DNA of 64,000 nucleotides, taken from the NCBI GenBank assembly GCA_963773845.1, contig CAVZCU010000009.1, positions 1,550,001 to 1,614,000 of the forward strand, given 5' to 3'. The stretch's first letter is position 1. Every line of letters begins with the position of its first letter. The position numbers and the translations under genes are program-made. Of this stretch, positions 25,494 to 35,084 are shown one piece after another. This DNA comes from SIAJ01 sp963773845 (GTDB lineage Bacteria; Planctomycetota; Planctomycetia; Gemmatales; Gemmataceae). The notes below the pieces were generated by a model that saw only the letters and a list, made by a program, of their open reading frames with translations, did no database searches and was not told where the DNA came from.

Positions 25494-26399
25494 ATGCCAG
25501 ACAACGTCTTTCCCCGAGGATCGGTGAACCCGACCGCCGGTGGAGCGCCTGCACCAGCGCCGCCGGGCGTCCCTCCCCAGAACTATGTGACTCAACCCGT
25601 CTACCAACCTCAGGCGGCCTCATATCCCGTGACGTCGCCTCCCGTCGCAACGCGGCCGGCGCCGAATTACGCGGATCAAGATGCGGTGGAACAGGCCGCG
25701 GAATCACCGCAACCGGAAATAGTCCTGGTATCGCATTCGGGCCTGTTTTACTGGTGGCCAGTTTGGGCGGCGGGATATCTGATGGCATTGTTTACCTGGT
25801 GGCATGGACAGTCGGTTCAGATCGGGGATTCGGTCATCCGAATCCATCCGAGTAACAACCTCGGGATCCTGTACTTCCTCCTTGTGTTCCTCGTCATCCT
25901 GATTTCGAACATTGAAGTGCGCGGCGTGTCATCTCTTGCCGTTGTCCTGGGCCTTGTCCTCACGGTCGTGTTGCTGGCGTACTTCCAGGTTTGGGACAAT
26001 GTTTTGCACTGGTTCGGCAATCTCACGGTCTACTTGAATCAAGGGGCCTACTTCTGGTTCAGCACGCTGATGTTCATCACGTGGCTTCTGACCACCTTCG
26101 TCTTCGATCGAATGACGCACTGGGTGATTAAACCGGGACAGGTCACCCGCGAGCACTTCTGGGGAACCGGGTCGCAAAGTTATGACACCGAGAATATGAC
26201 TCTGGAGAAGCGACGAAACGATTTGTTCCGACATTGGATTCTCGGGTTGGGCAGCGGCGACCTGCGCATTCACACATTCGGCGGGCGGCAAGAGGAGATC
26301 TTCATCCCGAACGTCCTTTTCATCGGCTTCAAGATCGAAGCCATCCAACGCTTGATCGCCGAAGAGCCGGCCGAATTTGGCCGCGCGACCATCAAGTAG
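25494..26399 (+). CDS. Membrane protein with C-terminal PH-like domain
   Basis: ATG 25494 follows GAGGTGG; the open frame continues upstream but is unconserved-looking. The 301-residue product has a Pro/Ala-rich cytoplasmic-type N-terminus (residues 1-75), then about four hydrophobic segments ('GLFYWWPVWAAGYLMALF', 'LGILYFLLVFLVILI', 'LAVVLGLVLTVVLLAYF', 'YFWFSTLMFITWLLTTFVF'). The C-terminal part has 'NMTLEKRRNDLFRHWI', 'GDLRIHTFG' and 'FIPNVLFIGFKIEAIQRLI', resembling bacterial PH (bPH2) domains. The function is unknown; a membrane scaffold is inferred. Confidence 0.75.
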   Translation: MPDNVFPRGSVNPTAGGAPAPAPPGVPPQNYVTQPVYQPQAASYPVTSPPVATRPAPNYADQDAVEQAAESPQPEIVLVSHSGLFYWWPVWAAGYLMALFTWWHGQSVQIGDSVIRIHPSNNLGILYFLLVFLVILISNIEVRGVSSLAVVLGLVLTVVLLAYFQVWDNVLHWFGNLTVYLNQGAYFWFSTLMFITWLLTTFVFDRMTHWVIKPGQVTREHFWGTGSQSYDTENMTLEKRRNDLFRHWILGLGSGDLRIHTFGGRQEEIFIPNVLFIGFKIEAIQRLIAEEPAEFGRATIK

Positions 26400-26746
26400 C
26401 TGGCCGCGAGATCAGCAGCATTCGGAAGCAAATGCACGTAGCGGCTTCGCCTCTCGCTAATCACGGGGGGCGAACTACTGCGCCCGCTCGGAACGCCAAC
26501 CGGGTCAATCCCCGGGGGCTGCGATCCGTCGACACGACCAAATCCGACTTGCGATTGCGCACAATTCAATGGCCGCAACGGGAATCGCCTCTCTCGAACT
26601 TTGATCCGCGAGTCGATTTCGTGTTACGTAAAACTCAAATGCCGGTACAATTTTTCTCGTTGCCAATTTAGTTGAGTGCTTGAAGTCCAACGGCGACTCG
26701 GACAATTCTTCCAGGTCTGACAGGTTCACACAATCCAGGAGCAATC
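26400..26746. other. Intergenic region, nothing clear
   Basis: A 347-base gap between two plus-strand genes. It presumably holds the promoter of the surface protein at 26747. No hairpin or small ORF is convincing. Confidence 0.4.
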
Positions 26747-28084
26747 ATGAAATGCCACTCGCACTCCGTTCGTCTTTGTCTGGAACGTCTCGGGCATCGC
26801 GAGGTGCCGGCTAATCTGACCGTCACAGTCTCGGGCAGCACGCTGACCGTCGTTGGCGACAGCGATGCCAATGATGTCACCTTCCAGGGTGATGCCGGCG
26901 ATAAGACGCACTTCACACTCACCTCCGCCGGAACGATCAACAACTTGTCCTCGCCTTTTGACAGTCCGAGTGGCGTGAAGAACATCGTCGTCAAGATGCT
27001 TGGCGGCGCCGACACTGTGACGTTCGGCAACACCGTGCCGATCGATGTTCTGGGCAATGTCAAAATCGATGGCGGCAGCGAAGCAAATGCCGTTGTTACG
27101 ACGGACTTGACCGTCGAACGGACCTGCACAATCACGAACGGGACGAATGCGACGGGAACGGATACGGCTTTTCTGACCAACTTGGACGTTGGCGGCCGCC
27201 TGACCATCCTCAATGGCGACGGGGATACTTCCATACAAATCAGACGGGACTCGCCCGGCGTCTCAACCATCAAGTCCAATCTGACGGTGACCAACGGTAC
27301 GGGCCAGGACGAATTCTTTCTGACCGACACGAATGTCGGCGGCAACCTTAAGATCAACAATGGCCACGCCAGCGCCGGCGATATTGCCGGGCAAGCGGTC
27401 ATTAACAATTTGCAGAATCTGGCGTTCCGTTCCGTGATCGGCGGCAATCTTTCTGTTTCGTACCTCGACGGGTTCATCTTCAACTTTGACGCCATTCGCG
27501 ACGCGGAGATTATGGGCAATGCAACGTTTAACCATGGGTCCGGCCAATCCGAGACTCAAATCGACAACTTTTCAACTGCTTTGCCGGTTGTGATACACGG
27601 CAACCTGTCGATCTTGGGCACAGGCACAAACTCGCTGAAGGTCGGCGCCGAAGTGATATTCGGGGGAGGTGCGGGCCTGATTCTCGGGAAAAAGCTGACG
27701 GTCACGAGCGGAAGTGGAGACGACGCCATTAACTTAAATAACGTCCTTATCGGTGGCGACACCAAGCTCAATCTCGGTGACGGGGCCAACACAATCAAGG
27801 TCAACGATTGCAATTTCGACGGCCGCTTTACCTTGATCACGGGGGCAGGGGACGACACGTTCACGGTCGAAGCGAACGCCGGAACCGCGTCGGCGACCGA
27901 ATTCAAAAAGGCAGTTATTGTGTCATTAGGAGACGGAACTGATGCCGGCAGCTTGGCGTTCGCGCACGTGGATGGTTTTCAAGCTGTCCTTGTATGGAAC
28001 AAGTTCGCTGTCACCGGCGTGGAGTCGTGGAATTTGGATGCATCCCAAGTGTTATTCCCCAACGGAAACCACATTCAAATCTAA
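26747..28084 (+). CDS. Planctomycete-type repetitive surface protein
   Basis: A 445-residue protein. The N-terminus 'LCLERLGHREVPANLTVTV' matches the 'LE.LE.R.VPA' start seen in many large planctomycete extracellular proteins, which lack a classic signal peptide but are thought to be exported. The body is a series of short Gly/Asn/Asp-rich beta repeats, each about 20-25 residues ('GNVKIDGGSEAN', 'GGRLTILNGDGD', 'GNLKINNGHAS', 'GNLSILGTGTN', 'GDTKLNLGDGAN'), suggesting a right-handed beta-solenoid. It has no catalytic motif. Surface adhesion or structure is inferred. Confidence 0.75.
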   Translation: MKCHSHSVRLCLERLGHREVPANLTVTVSGSTLTVVGDSDANDVTFQGDAGDKTHFTLTSAGTINNLSSPFDSPSGVKNIVVKMLGGADTVTFGNTVPIDVLGNVKIDGGSEANAVVTTDLTVERTCTITNGTNATGTDTAFLTNLDVGGRLTILNGDGDTSIQIRRDSPGVSTIKSNLTVTNGTGQDEFFLTDTNVGGNLKINNGHASAGDIAGQAVINNLQNLAFRSVIGGNLSVSYLDGFIFNFDAIRDAEIMGNATFNHGSGQSETQIDNFSTALPVVIHGNLSILGTGTNSLKVGAEVIFGGGAGLILGKKLTVTSGSGDDAINLNNVLIGGDTKLNLGDGANTIKVNDCNFDGRFTLITGAGDDTFTVEANAGTASATEFKKAVIVSLGDGTDAGSLAFAHVDGFQAVLVWNKFAVTGVESWNLDASQVLFPNGNHIQI

Positions 28085-28113
28085 CAGTGCGCTTCCAAAT
28101 CAACGGCGTTGCC

Positions 28114-28212
28114 AGCGGAGCCTGAAGTATCAGCGAAGGCGACGCCGAAATTGCCCGGGGTTTGATGAATCACGCGGCAATCGTCGCCTTCGCTCACGCT
28201 TCAAGCTCCGCT
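28114..28212. repeat. GC-rich inverted repeat
   Basis: The left arm AGCGGAGCCTGAAG...AGCGAAGGCGACG (28114-28143) pairs with CGTCGCCTTCGCT...CTTCAAGCTCCGCT (28182-28212). Nothing else is recognised in the 460-base gap 28085-28544. Confidence 0.75.
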
Positions 28213-28544
28213 GTCGCCGATTCTCAACGTAAAGCCGAAACGCGAACGGCGTCTCCCTCCCTTCGCGGTTCATTCGCGTACCGATTGTGCGAAGTTGATG
28301 TGCGTCGCCGAACATCCGGCGTGCGGTCAGAATCGTTTGCCGGAAGAAGCTGGCCTTGCGCACGGATTGGTGTGATCGCCAGCTGCGAATCTCCAACTCA
28401 GTTGCGATTAACAGCAGGCGTCAGCTGAAGGCTTGAGATCCTAAACTGCGCTCAGCTGACAGCGCGCCGGGTCGCCGGCATTCACCTTGCGTTCTTGTCT
28501 CGATTCAGAACGAACTGAGCGGAAACTGACAAGAGAGGTTAGCA

Positions 28545-29423
28545 ATGCCCGCACGACCGAGCTGGGAAGGATTCCTCACCTTCAATTTGATCTCGATTCC
28601 CGTCAAGGCCTATAGCGCTGCCATTAGTGGCGGCGGCAAGATCGGCTTCCACTTGCTGCACGCCAATTGCGGCGAGCGCATTCGCTACAAGAAAGTCTGC
28701 CCCATCCACGGCGAAGTGTCGAACGACCAGATCGTCTCCGGCTACGAGTACGCCAAGGGGGAATATGTGAGCGTTCCCGCTGGCGAGAAGGCCAAGCTGA
28801 AAGCCGAAGATGACAAGTCGATCGCGATCGATACCTTCATCGCCCCGGACGCCATCGACCCGATCTACTTCAGCGGCCGCACCTACTACCTGGTGCCGAA
28901 CGGTCCGGCGGCCCAGAAGCCCTATGCCGTGCTCATGGAAGCGATGGCCAGCCACGATCGATATGCCATCGCCCAAGTTGTATTCTCCGGGCGGGGACAG
29001 GTGGCGATTATTCGCCCCTTCTCCGGCCTATTGGTCATGACGCTTTTGAACTTCGAATCGCAGGTCAAGCAACCGGAGGCATTCGCCGGCGAAGTGTCGG
29101 GCGCCGCCGTGTCGAGCGAGGAACGCCGGCTGGCGGCCTCGCTACTGGAATCTGCCACCACCGATGAGCTGGAAATGTCGCGCTACAAGGACGATTACGC
29201 GGCCAAACTCGCCAAGCTGATCGAGCGCAAGTCCCACGGCGCAAGCAAACACGTTCGCGCGGCTCATGGCGAACGACCGGTGATGGACCTGATGGATGCA
29301 CTGCGGCGAAGCTTGTCCCATGAAAAGAGCCGAGCCCGTCGCCGATCGACCAAAGAGACCAGCGCCCCACGCCCGCACCGGCGGAAAAAAGCGTCGCATT
29401 CGCGCGTGCGTGCCGCCGCCTGA
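28545..29423 (+). CDS. ku: Ku DNA end-binding protein
   Basis: A 292-residue homodimeric bacterial Ku; ATG 28545 has AGAGG upstream. The ring-forming beta-barrel core is recognisable: 'SWEGFLTFNLISIPVKAYSA', 'LHANCGERIRYKKVCPIHGE', 'VSGYEYAKGEYVSV' and 'IDPIYFSGRTYYLVPNG'. The C-terminus is Lys/Arg-rich, as in other bacterial Ku proteins that contact DNA and LigD. It binds double-strand ends and recruits LigD for non-homologous end joining. LigD follows after 19 bases, an operon. Confidence 0.95.
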   Translation: MPARPSWEGFLTFNLISIPVKAYSAAISGGGKIGFHLLHANCGERIRYKKVCPIHGEVSNDQIVSGYEYAKGEYVSVPAGEKAKLKAEDDKSIAIDTFIAPDAIDPIYFSGRTYYLVPNGPAAQKPYAVLMEAMASHDRYAIAQVVFSGRGQVAIIRPFSGLLVMTLLNFESQVKQPEAFAGEVSGAAVSSEERRLAASLLESATTDELEMSRYKDDYAAKLAKLIERKSHGASKHVRAAHGERPVMDLMDALRRSLSHEKSRARRRSTKETSAPRPHRRKKASHSRVRAAA

Positions 29424-29442
29424 TTCATCGAGCGGGGAGATC

Positions 29443-31891
29443 ATGTCCCTCACGACCTATCGGCGAAAGCGAGAATTCCGGCAAACTCCGGAGCCGCGAG
29501 GAAAAGCGAACGCTCGACATGGCGACCTGCGCTTCGTCGTGCAAAAGCACCACGCGTCGCGGTTGCACTACGATTGTCGTCTGGAACTGGACGGCACGCT
29601 CAAGAGTTGGGCGGTGCCCAAAGGGCCTTCGCTCAACCCGGCGGACAAGCGGCTGGCAATGATGGTCGAGGATCATCCGCTCGATTATCGCACGTTTGAG
29701 GGAATCATCCCGGCCGGCAATTATGGGGCAGGGCGCGTCATTGTTTGGGACGACGGAACGTACGAGATTCCTGGCGCCAAGAACCGGGAGGCAGCCGAGA
29801 AGCTGGCACGAGCGGGTCTCGGGAATGGTCGACTGAGCTTCATCCTTCACGGCCGAAAGCTTCGCGGTGAGTTCTCACTGGTCAAGCTGAAACGCGGTGA
29901 GGCGAACGCATGGCTGCTGATGAAGAAGCGCGATGCGTTCGCGTCGGACGGTGATATCACTGCCGACGATCGCTCGGTTCAATCCGGACTCACGCTGGAT
30001 GAGATCGGCCGAAAGCGGCGGCCGCGGCGAAAATCATCGGCGGCGGGCAAGATGCCGCACGGCATTCGGCCGATGCTCGCCACCCTGGTTGACGAGGCGT
30101 TCGACCGGCCGGGCTGGTTATTCGAAGTGAAATGGGATGGCTACCGGGCGATCGCCGAGGTTGGTTCCGAATCGGTTCGGCTCTACTCGCGCAAGCACAC
30201 GCCATTTGAAACCAAGTTCGCGCCGATCGTCGAGTCCTTGAGCACTCTCGGGCACGACGTCGTGCTCGACGGCGAAATCGTCGTTCTCGATCGCGAGGGC
30301 AAGGCTCGGTTTCAACTCATTCAGAACTATCAGAAAACCGGGAAGGGTGATCTGGTTTATTACGTCTTCGATCTGCTCTATCTCGATGGCGAAGATCTTC
30401 GCTCGCGGCCGCTCACGGAACGAAAAGCCCGGCTTCGGAAAATCCTGGGCCGACAGGCCAGCAATATCCGCTTCAGCGACCACGTGGAAAGGCGTGGCAT
30501 CGAATTCTTCCAGGCAGCGACTCAAGCCGGCCTGGAAGGAATCATCGGCAAGGACGGCACGAGCCCATACCAGGAGGGAAAACGGACCGGGGCATGGGTG
30601 AAGATCAAATCGCGGCAGCGGCAGGAAGCGGTGATTGCTGGCTTCACGGCGCCGCGTGGCCGGCGCGTGGAAATCGGCGCCCTGGTTCTTGGCGTCTACC
30701 AAGGCGCCAAACTCGTCTACATTGGCCACACCGGCGGCGGCCTCGACGACGCTGGCCTCACCGACCTGCGCAAGCGACTCGACCCGCTCGTGCGCGATAC
30801 TTGCCCCTTCGAGAAAGTCCCGAAAACCAATGCCCCGGTCCGCTGGGTCGAGCCGCAATTGGTCTGCGAAGTCGAATTCCAGGAATGGACGGAAGACGGC
30901 CGCATGCGGCAACCGATTTTCATCGGCTTGCGTGAGGACAAATCCGCTCGCGAAGTGCGGCGTGAGAAGGCGATTTCCGCCGCCGACGAAGGCGAGTCCA
31001 ACGGACAGTCGCCGAAGCTCACCAATCTCGACAAAATCTATTGGCCGAAGGAAGGCTACACCAAGGGCGATCTGATTGCCTATTACCGCGAAGTGGCTCC
31101 TGTCATCCTTCCGCACCTTCGCAATCGGGCGATGTCCCTGCATCGGCATCCGGATGGCATCGAGGGCGAGAGCTTTTTTCAAAAGGATGTCAGCCAGCGC
31201 CCCCGCCCCCATGGGTGACAACCGCGACGCTGCCATCGGATTCCGGACGCAAGAGCGTGACCTACGTCGTCTGTCAGGACGAGCGGACGCTTCTCTATCT
31301 GGCCAACCTCGGCTGTATCGAATTGAATCCCTGGCTCTCCCGCGTCAAGAATCCGGAGCAGCCGGACTTTCTGGTCATCGATCTCGATCCGGAGGATTTA
31401 CCGTTCAATCGCGTCGTGGAGGCGGCCCTGGCCGTGCACAAGCTGCTCGACCGGGCGGATGCCGAGAGCCTGTGCAAGACATCCGGCAAGCGCGGATTGC
31501 ACATCTGCATTCCGCTCGGAGCACGCTATCCGTATGAAGTCGCCCGGCAATTCGCCGAAGTAGTCGCGAAGATTGTTCATCGTCAGTTGCCGAAAACGAC
31601 CAGCGTCGTCCGCAGCCCAGCCCATCGTCAGAAGAGAGTGTATCTCGATTATTTGCAGAACAGCCGGGGGCAGACGCTGGCGGCCCCGTATTCGGTACGG
31701 CCAGCGCCGGGGCGCCTGTCTCCACGCCATTGCGCTGGCGCGAAGTGCGGCTGAATCTCGATCCGTCGAAGTTCACGATCCGCTCGATTCGGCGGCGACT
31801 AGACAAGGTTGGGGATCTGTGGATGCCGATTCAAGGCGAAGGTGTCGATCTGGCGGATTGCCTGGAACGCCTCACGCGGATTTCGGGCTAG
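29443..31891 (+). CDS. ligD: ATP-dependent DNA ligase LigD (PE-LIG-POL), two frameshifts
   Basis: ATG 29443 with GGGGAGA upstream. Order of domains: 3'-phosphoesterase (residues about 20-150, 'HASRLHYDCRLELDGTLKSW', 'GIIPAGNYGAGRVIVWD'), ATP ligase (adenylated Lys in 'FEVKWDGYRAI', about residue 228) with OB fold, then the primase-type polymerase ('LTNLDKIYWPKEGYTKGDL', 'FLVIDLDPEDLPFN' with its Asp pair, 'KTSGKRGLHICIPL'). The frame changes near 31195-31210 in a C-rich run and again near 31708, and the protein ends 'GVDLADCLERLTRISG' at TAG 31889-31891. With Ku it repairs double-strand breaks. Confidence 0.93.
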
Positions 31892-31952
31892 CCGTTCGTT
31901 GCACCTTGTTTGCAGAGGTTGGCGGCTCGCCGTCCGCATTGGCGACCTTTCG

Positions 31953-32561
31953 TCATTTCTTGCGAAGCACTCCGCCTTCTTCGAGAATGCTCCAGAGTTG
32001 ATCCCACACCATTTCCGCGCTGGGAGTGTGTTCGCCACGCGACCAGCACGCCTTGGCCGAGGCGAGGCACTCCAGGCAATCCGCTCGAACGCGCTCGTCG
32101 CCGACGATCCCCGCGGGCTTTTTGGGCCGCGGCTTGTCGCTCACCGGCTTCTTCGGCTTTTGGCCGTCGAGCACCTCGTTGCACAGTTCATCCGCCCGCT
32201 TGTTTTCCTCGCGTCGTACATGCTTCAATGTCACCGAAGCGAAGTTTTGCATTAACTGTTTCGCTTCGTTAAACAGCCAGCGCAGATCGTCGTTCTTCAC
32301 CCGGTATTCGCCATTCACCTGCTTGACGAGTAATTCGCTATCGCTCATGATGCGCAGGCGATTGAGACCGAGGTGCTTGGCCTTTTCCAGTGCTTTGATG
32401 AGGGCGGTGTACTCGGCGACATTGTTCGTCTCCTTGCCCAGCACGCCGGCCTCCTCGATTCGCGCTTGGCCGGGCACATCGATGACGACGGCATAGGCGG
32501 CATCGCCGGGGTTCCCACGCGAAGCGCCGTCGATGTGGATGGTGGCCGGCTCGTCGTTCAT
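31953..32561 (-). CDS. rnhA: Ribonuclease H-like protein
   Basis: A 202-residue protein; ATG 32561 chosen since it starts the conserved strand 'MNDEPATIHIDGASRGNPGD'. Catalytic acidic residues of the RNase H fold are seen in 'HIDGASRGNPG', 'NVAEYTALIKALEKA' and 'LRIMSDSELLVKQVNG', then 'REENKRADELCNEVLD'. The region after residue 130 ('KPKKPVSDKPRPKKPAG' and 'DCLECLASAKACWSRGEHT') is an extra tail with Cys/His that is unusual for RNase HI. It would cleave RNA in RNA-DNA hybrids. It is divergent from tsaB. Confidence 0.85.
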   Translation of the reverse strand: MNDEPATIHIDGASRGNPGDAAYAVVIDVPGQARIEEAGVLGKETNNVAEYTALIKALEKAKHLGLNRLRIMSDSELLVKQVNGEYRVKNDDLRWLFNEAKQLMQNFASVTLKHVRREENKRADELCNEVLDGQKPKKPVSDKPRPKKPAGIVGDERVRADCLECLASAKACWSRGEHTPSAEMVWDQLWSILEEGGVLRKK

Positions 32562-32581
32562 AGCATTGCTCCTTGTAGCAC

Positions 32582-32617
32582 AATGTAGGCCCCCGTACCC
32601 CGCATGAGGCCTACATT
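32582..32617. repeat. Short perfect inverted repeat
   Basis: AATGTAGGCC at 32582 and GGCCTACATT ending at 32617, 16-base loop. It lies between divergent rnhA and tsaB, so it is either an operator-like palindrome or one of the dispersed palindromic repeats. Confidence 0.6.
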
Positions 32618-32663
32618 GACTCAAACGCGAGATTCTATCCGGTTCTGTTGCAAAGAAGCAATC

Positions 32664-33329
32664 GTGGCTGCTTTTGATCGCGTCCTGATTCTCGAAACGT
32701 CCGGCCGCATCGGCCAAGCGGCGTTGGCTTCCGGCGACCGCGTGGTCGCGGAAGAGCGACTGACGGAAGCTCACCGGCGGGCCAGCGATCTGGCGCTCGT
32801 GGTCGATGGTCTGTTTAAGCACGCGGCATGGAAAGCACGCGATTTGACCGACGTTGTCGTTGGGCTCGGCCCCGGCAGCTATACCGGCCTACGCGTGGGT
32901 TTGGCCTCGGCGAAAGCTCTCGCTTACGCAGTTGGCTGTCGTTTCTACGGCGTCGAATCCTTCGCGGCGATTGCATTGCGGACCCCGGACGAGTTTTCCG
33001 AAGTTTCGGTAATTGCCGACGCCCTGCAAGGGAAACTCTTTCGGCGCGATTACCGTCGAGCGTCAGGGGGCATTTGGGAGCCGCTAGGCCCGTTGCAGAT
33101 TGTCACCCGCGACGACTGGCTGTCCGAGCTCGGTCCGAAAATGGTAGCGAGCGGTCCGGCGGCGACAATGTTTGATGTGCCACGCGTTGCCGACGCGGAA
33201 CCGCGACCGATCGACTTGCTGACGGTCGCGCGCACAAGCCCCTGGGCGGTGACCACGGATGTTTGGCTGGCGGAGCCGCTCTACCTTCGCGGCAGTTCAG
33301 CCGAGGAGAAGGCAGCGAGTAGCAAGTAG
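32664..33329 (+). CDS. tsaB: tRNA threonylcarbamoyladenosine biosynthesis protein TsaB
   Basis: I prefer GTG 32664 ('VAAFDRVLILETSGRIGQAA') because it begins at the conserved first strand; an ATG 20 codons upstream adds unconserved residues. Family marks of this ASKHA-fold protein are 'LTEAHRRASDLALVVDGLF', 'VVVGLGPGSYTGLRVGLAS' and 'ALAYAVGCRFYGVESFAA'. TsaB is the dimer partner of TsaD and supports t6A formation on ANN-decoding tRNAs. Other tsa genes are not in the window. Confidence 0.9.
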   Translation: MAAFDRVLILETSGRIGQAALASGDRVVAEERLTEAHRRASDLALVVDGLFKHAAWKARDLTDVVVGLGPGSYTGLRVGLASAKALAYAVGCRFYGVESFAAIALRTPDEFSEVSVIADALQGKLFRRDYRRASGGIWEPLGPLQIVTRDDWLSELGPKMVASGPAATMFDVPRVADAEPRPIDLLTVARTSPWAVTTDVWLAEPLYLRGSSAEEKAASSK

Positions 33330-33395
33330 GATTCCGCCGGAACGATAAATGTAATCGCGCCATTGAAAGCGGGCGGTCCCAGCGATGCGAGCCGA

Positions 33396-33418
33396 AGGAC
33401 GGATTACCAATCCGTCCT
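33396..33418. repeat. Short palindromic repeat
   Basis: GGACGGATT-ACC-AATCCGTCC. From memory this palindrome is frequent in Gemmataceae genomes. It lies just before the ClpC-like gene, so the long upstream reading frame there is repeat sequence rather than protein. Confidence 0.6.
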
Positions 33419-33440
33419 ACATAGCCTGCTGGGAGTCGCC

Positions 33441-35084
33441 ATGGCGCTTGGCGAAATGTTCTTCTTGCAATTGGGGCTGATCGTTTTGACCGGATTGTCA
33501 CTTTATGTTCTCTTTCGGAGACATGCTAACCGTGAGGCTGCCATGTACGAACGATTCACGGACCGGGCTCGAAAGGTGATGCAACTCGCCAACGAAGAAG
33601 CGCAGCACTTCAACCATGAGTACATCGGGACGGAGCATATGCTGCTCGGTTTGATCAAGGAAGGCTCCGGCGTTGCGGCCAATGTGTTGAAGAACCTTGA
33701 CGTCGACCTGCGCAAGATTCGTCTGGAGGTCGAGAAGATCGTCCAGACCGGGCCGGGCGGCGAGCAAGTGGTGCGCGGCAAGCTCCCACACACGCCGCGG
33801 GCCAAGAAGGTAATCGAGTATTCGATCGAAGAAGCCAGGGCACTGAACCACAACTACGTCGGCACCGAACATCTGCTCCTGGGATTGCTCCGCGAGCAAG
33901 AAGGGGTGGCGGCCCAAGTGCTCATGAACCTCGGTTTGAGTTTGGACGACGTCCGTGCCGAGGTCTTGAACCTGCTTGGTCACACACACGATGACAATCC
34001 ATCCACGGAATCTTCCAGTGAGAAAGAACCCGGGATATCGGGCCCGTGGCAACTCCCGCCATCCCAGTCGCACGGCCCGACTGGCACGCGGGATTCTGTC
34101 GCTCCCGATCTCACTGCCCTCGCTCGCGACAACAAACTGAATCCGCTGATCGGTCGCCAGGCGGAACTGAAGGCACTGATCGAAGTGTTGGCGTGCCGCG
34201 ATCGGAACAATCCCTTGCTGTTGGGCGAACCAGGCGTCGGGAAAGTCACCCTGGTCGCCGGCCTTGCACAAGCAATTGTGGAAGGCCGGACACCCGAATG
34301 GCTGCGGGACCATCGCGTCATCGAATTGCGGCAGATCCATTTCTGGGAGCCTCGCCTGGCCGACTCGTTGCGGTTCAATTTCGTCAAGGCCGTCTTCAGC
34401 AAGATCCACCGTTCGACCAAAACAATTTTTGTTTTTCCCGACGTCATCGAATGGCTCTCGACCTCGAGCGGCGGCTTGACAATGAGGAGACTGCACGCGG
34501 AACTTCTTCTGACTCTTCGTGAGGACCAGGCCGCGTGCATTCTGATTGCATCGCCAAAGGACTATCGGCGCTATTGCGCCAGACTGGGGTCGCTCGACGC
34601 GTTGGTCCAACCGGTACGCATCCAACCAGCCACAGTCGACGAAACGCTCGCGATCTTGAACGGTGTGCGCGACCGGTATATGGTGTATCACCGCGTTCAG
34701 ATTTCCGACGAGGCAATCGAGAAGATCGCGGAATCCGCGGATCGACACCTGCCGGGGGCGCTTCCCGGCAAGGCGATCGGGCTTCTCGATCGTTGCGCGG
34801 CGCGGATCCGAATCCAGAAGTTGGAGTTATCCCCCGACGAGAGCGCCGCGGTGCGGACGATCGACGAGCAAATTGAACAACTCAGAGAGCAAAAGGAAGA
34901 GGCAGTGGCGAATCACGATTTCGAACAAGCCGCCTCGTTGCGCGATCAAGGGGACAAGCTGATCAAGGCGAAAGAGTGGTTATTGCATGACAAAGCACGC
35001 GGCGCCGTTGTTGATCAAGAGACGGTCGAATCGGTTGTCCGGGACATGACGGGCGGACCATCCCCGGGTGCATCATCGGTATGA
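33441..35084 (+). CDS. Membrane-anchored ClpC-like protein with degenerate single AAA module
   Basis: A 547-residue protein from ATG 33441. Residues 6-25 form a membrane segment ('FFLQLGLIVLTGLSLYVLF'). From residue 35 ('MYERFTDRARKVMQLANEEA') it follows ClpC: two Clp N-repeats ('NHEYIGTEHMLLGLIKEG', 'NHNYVGTEHLLLGLLREQ'), then one AAA-like region. Walker A is altered ('GEPGVGKVTLV', Val where Thr/Ser follows Lys) and the Walker B region reads 'KTIFVFPDVIEWL' without the DE pair. A UVR-like motif follows near residue 475 ('EQKEEAVANHDFEQAASLRD'). The second AAA module of ClpC is missing. It is probably not an active unfoldase but a membrane-bound adaptor or regulator. It could instead start at Met35, without the anchor. 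Confidence 0.82.
   Translation: MALGEMFFLQLGLIVLTGLSLYVLFRRHANREAAMYERFTDRARKVMQLANEEAQHFNHEYIGTEHMLLGLIKEGSGVAANVLKNLDVDLRKIRLEVEKIVQTGPGGEQVVRGKLPHTPRAKKVIEYSIEEARALNHNYVGTEHLLLGLLREQEGVAAQVLMNLGLSLDDVRAEVLNLLGHTHDDNPSTESSSEKEPGISGPWQLPPSQSHGPTGTRDSVAPDLTALARDNKLNPLIGRQAELKALIEVLACRDRNNPLLLGEPGVGKVTLVAGLAQAIVEGRTPEWLRDHRVIELRQIHFWEPRLADSLRFNFVKAVFSKIHRSTKTIFVFPDVIEWLSTSSGGLTMRRLHAELLLTLREDQAACILIASPKDYRRYCARLGSLDALVQPVRIQPATVDETLAILNGVRDRYMVYHRVQISDEAIEKIAESADRHLPGALPGKAIGLLDRCAARIRIQKLELSPDESAAVRTIDEQIEQLREQKEEAVANHDFEQAASLRDQGDKLIKAKEWLLHDKARGAVVDQETVESVVRDMTGGPSPGASSV

Noticed and set aside
30118..31236. A 372-aa minus-strand ORF opposite ligD
   Set aside because: The plus strand has unmistakable ligase and polymerase motifs; the opposite frame is a shadow of GC-rich codon use.
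33363..33440. Upstream start of the ClpC-like gene
   Set aside because: The extra residues (TDYQSVL...) come from a dispersed palindromic repeat, not protein-coding sequence.
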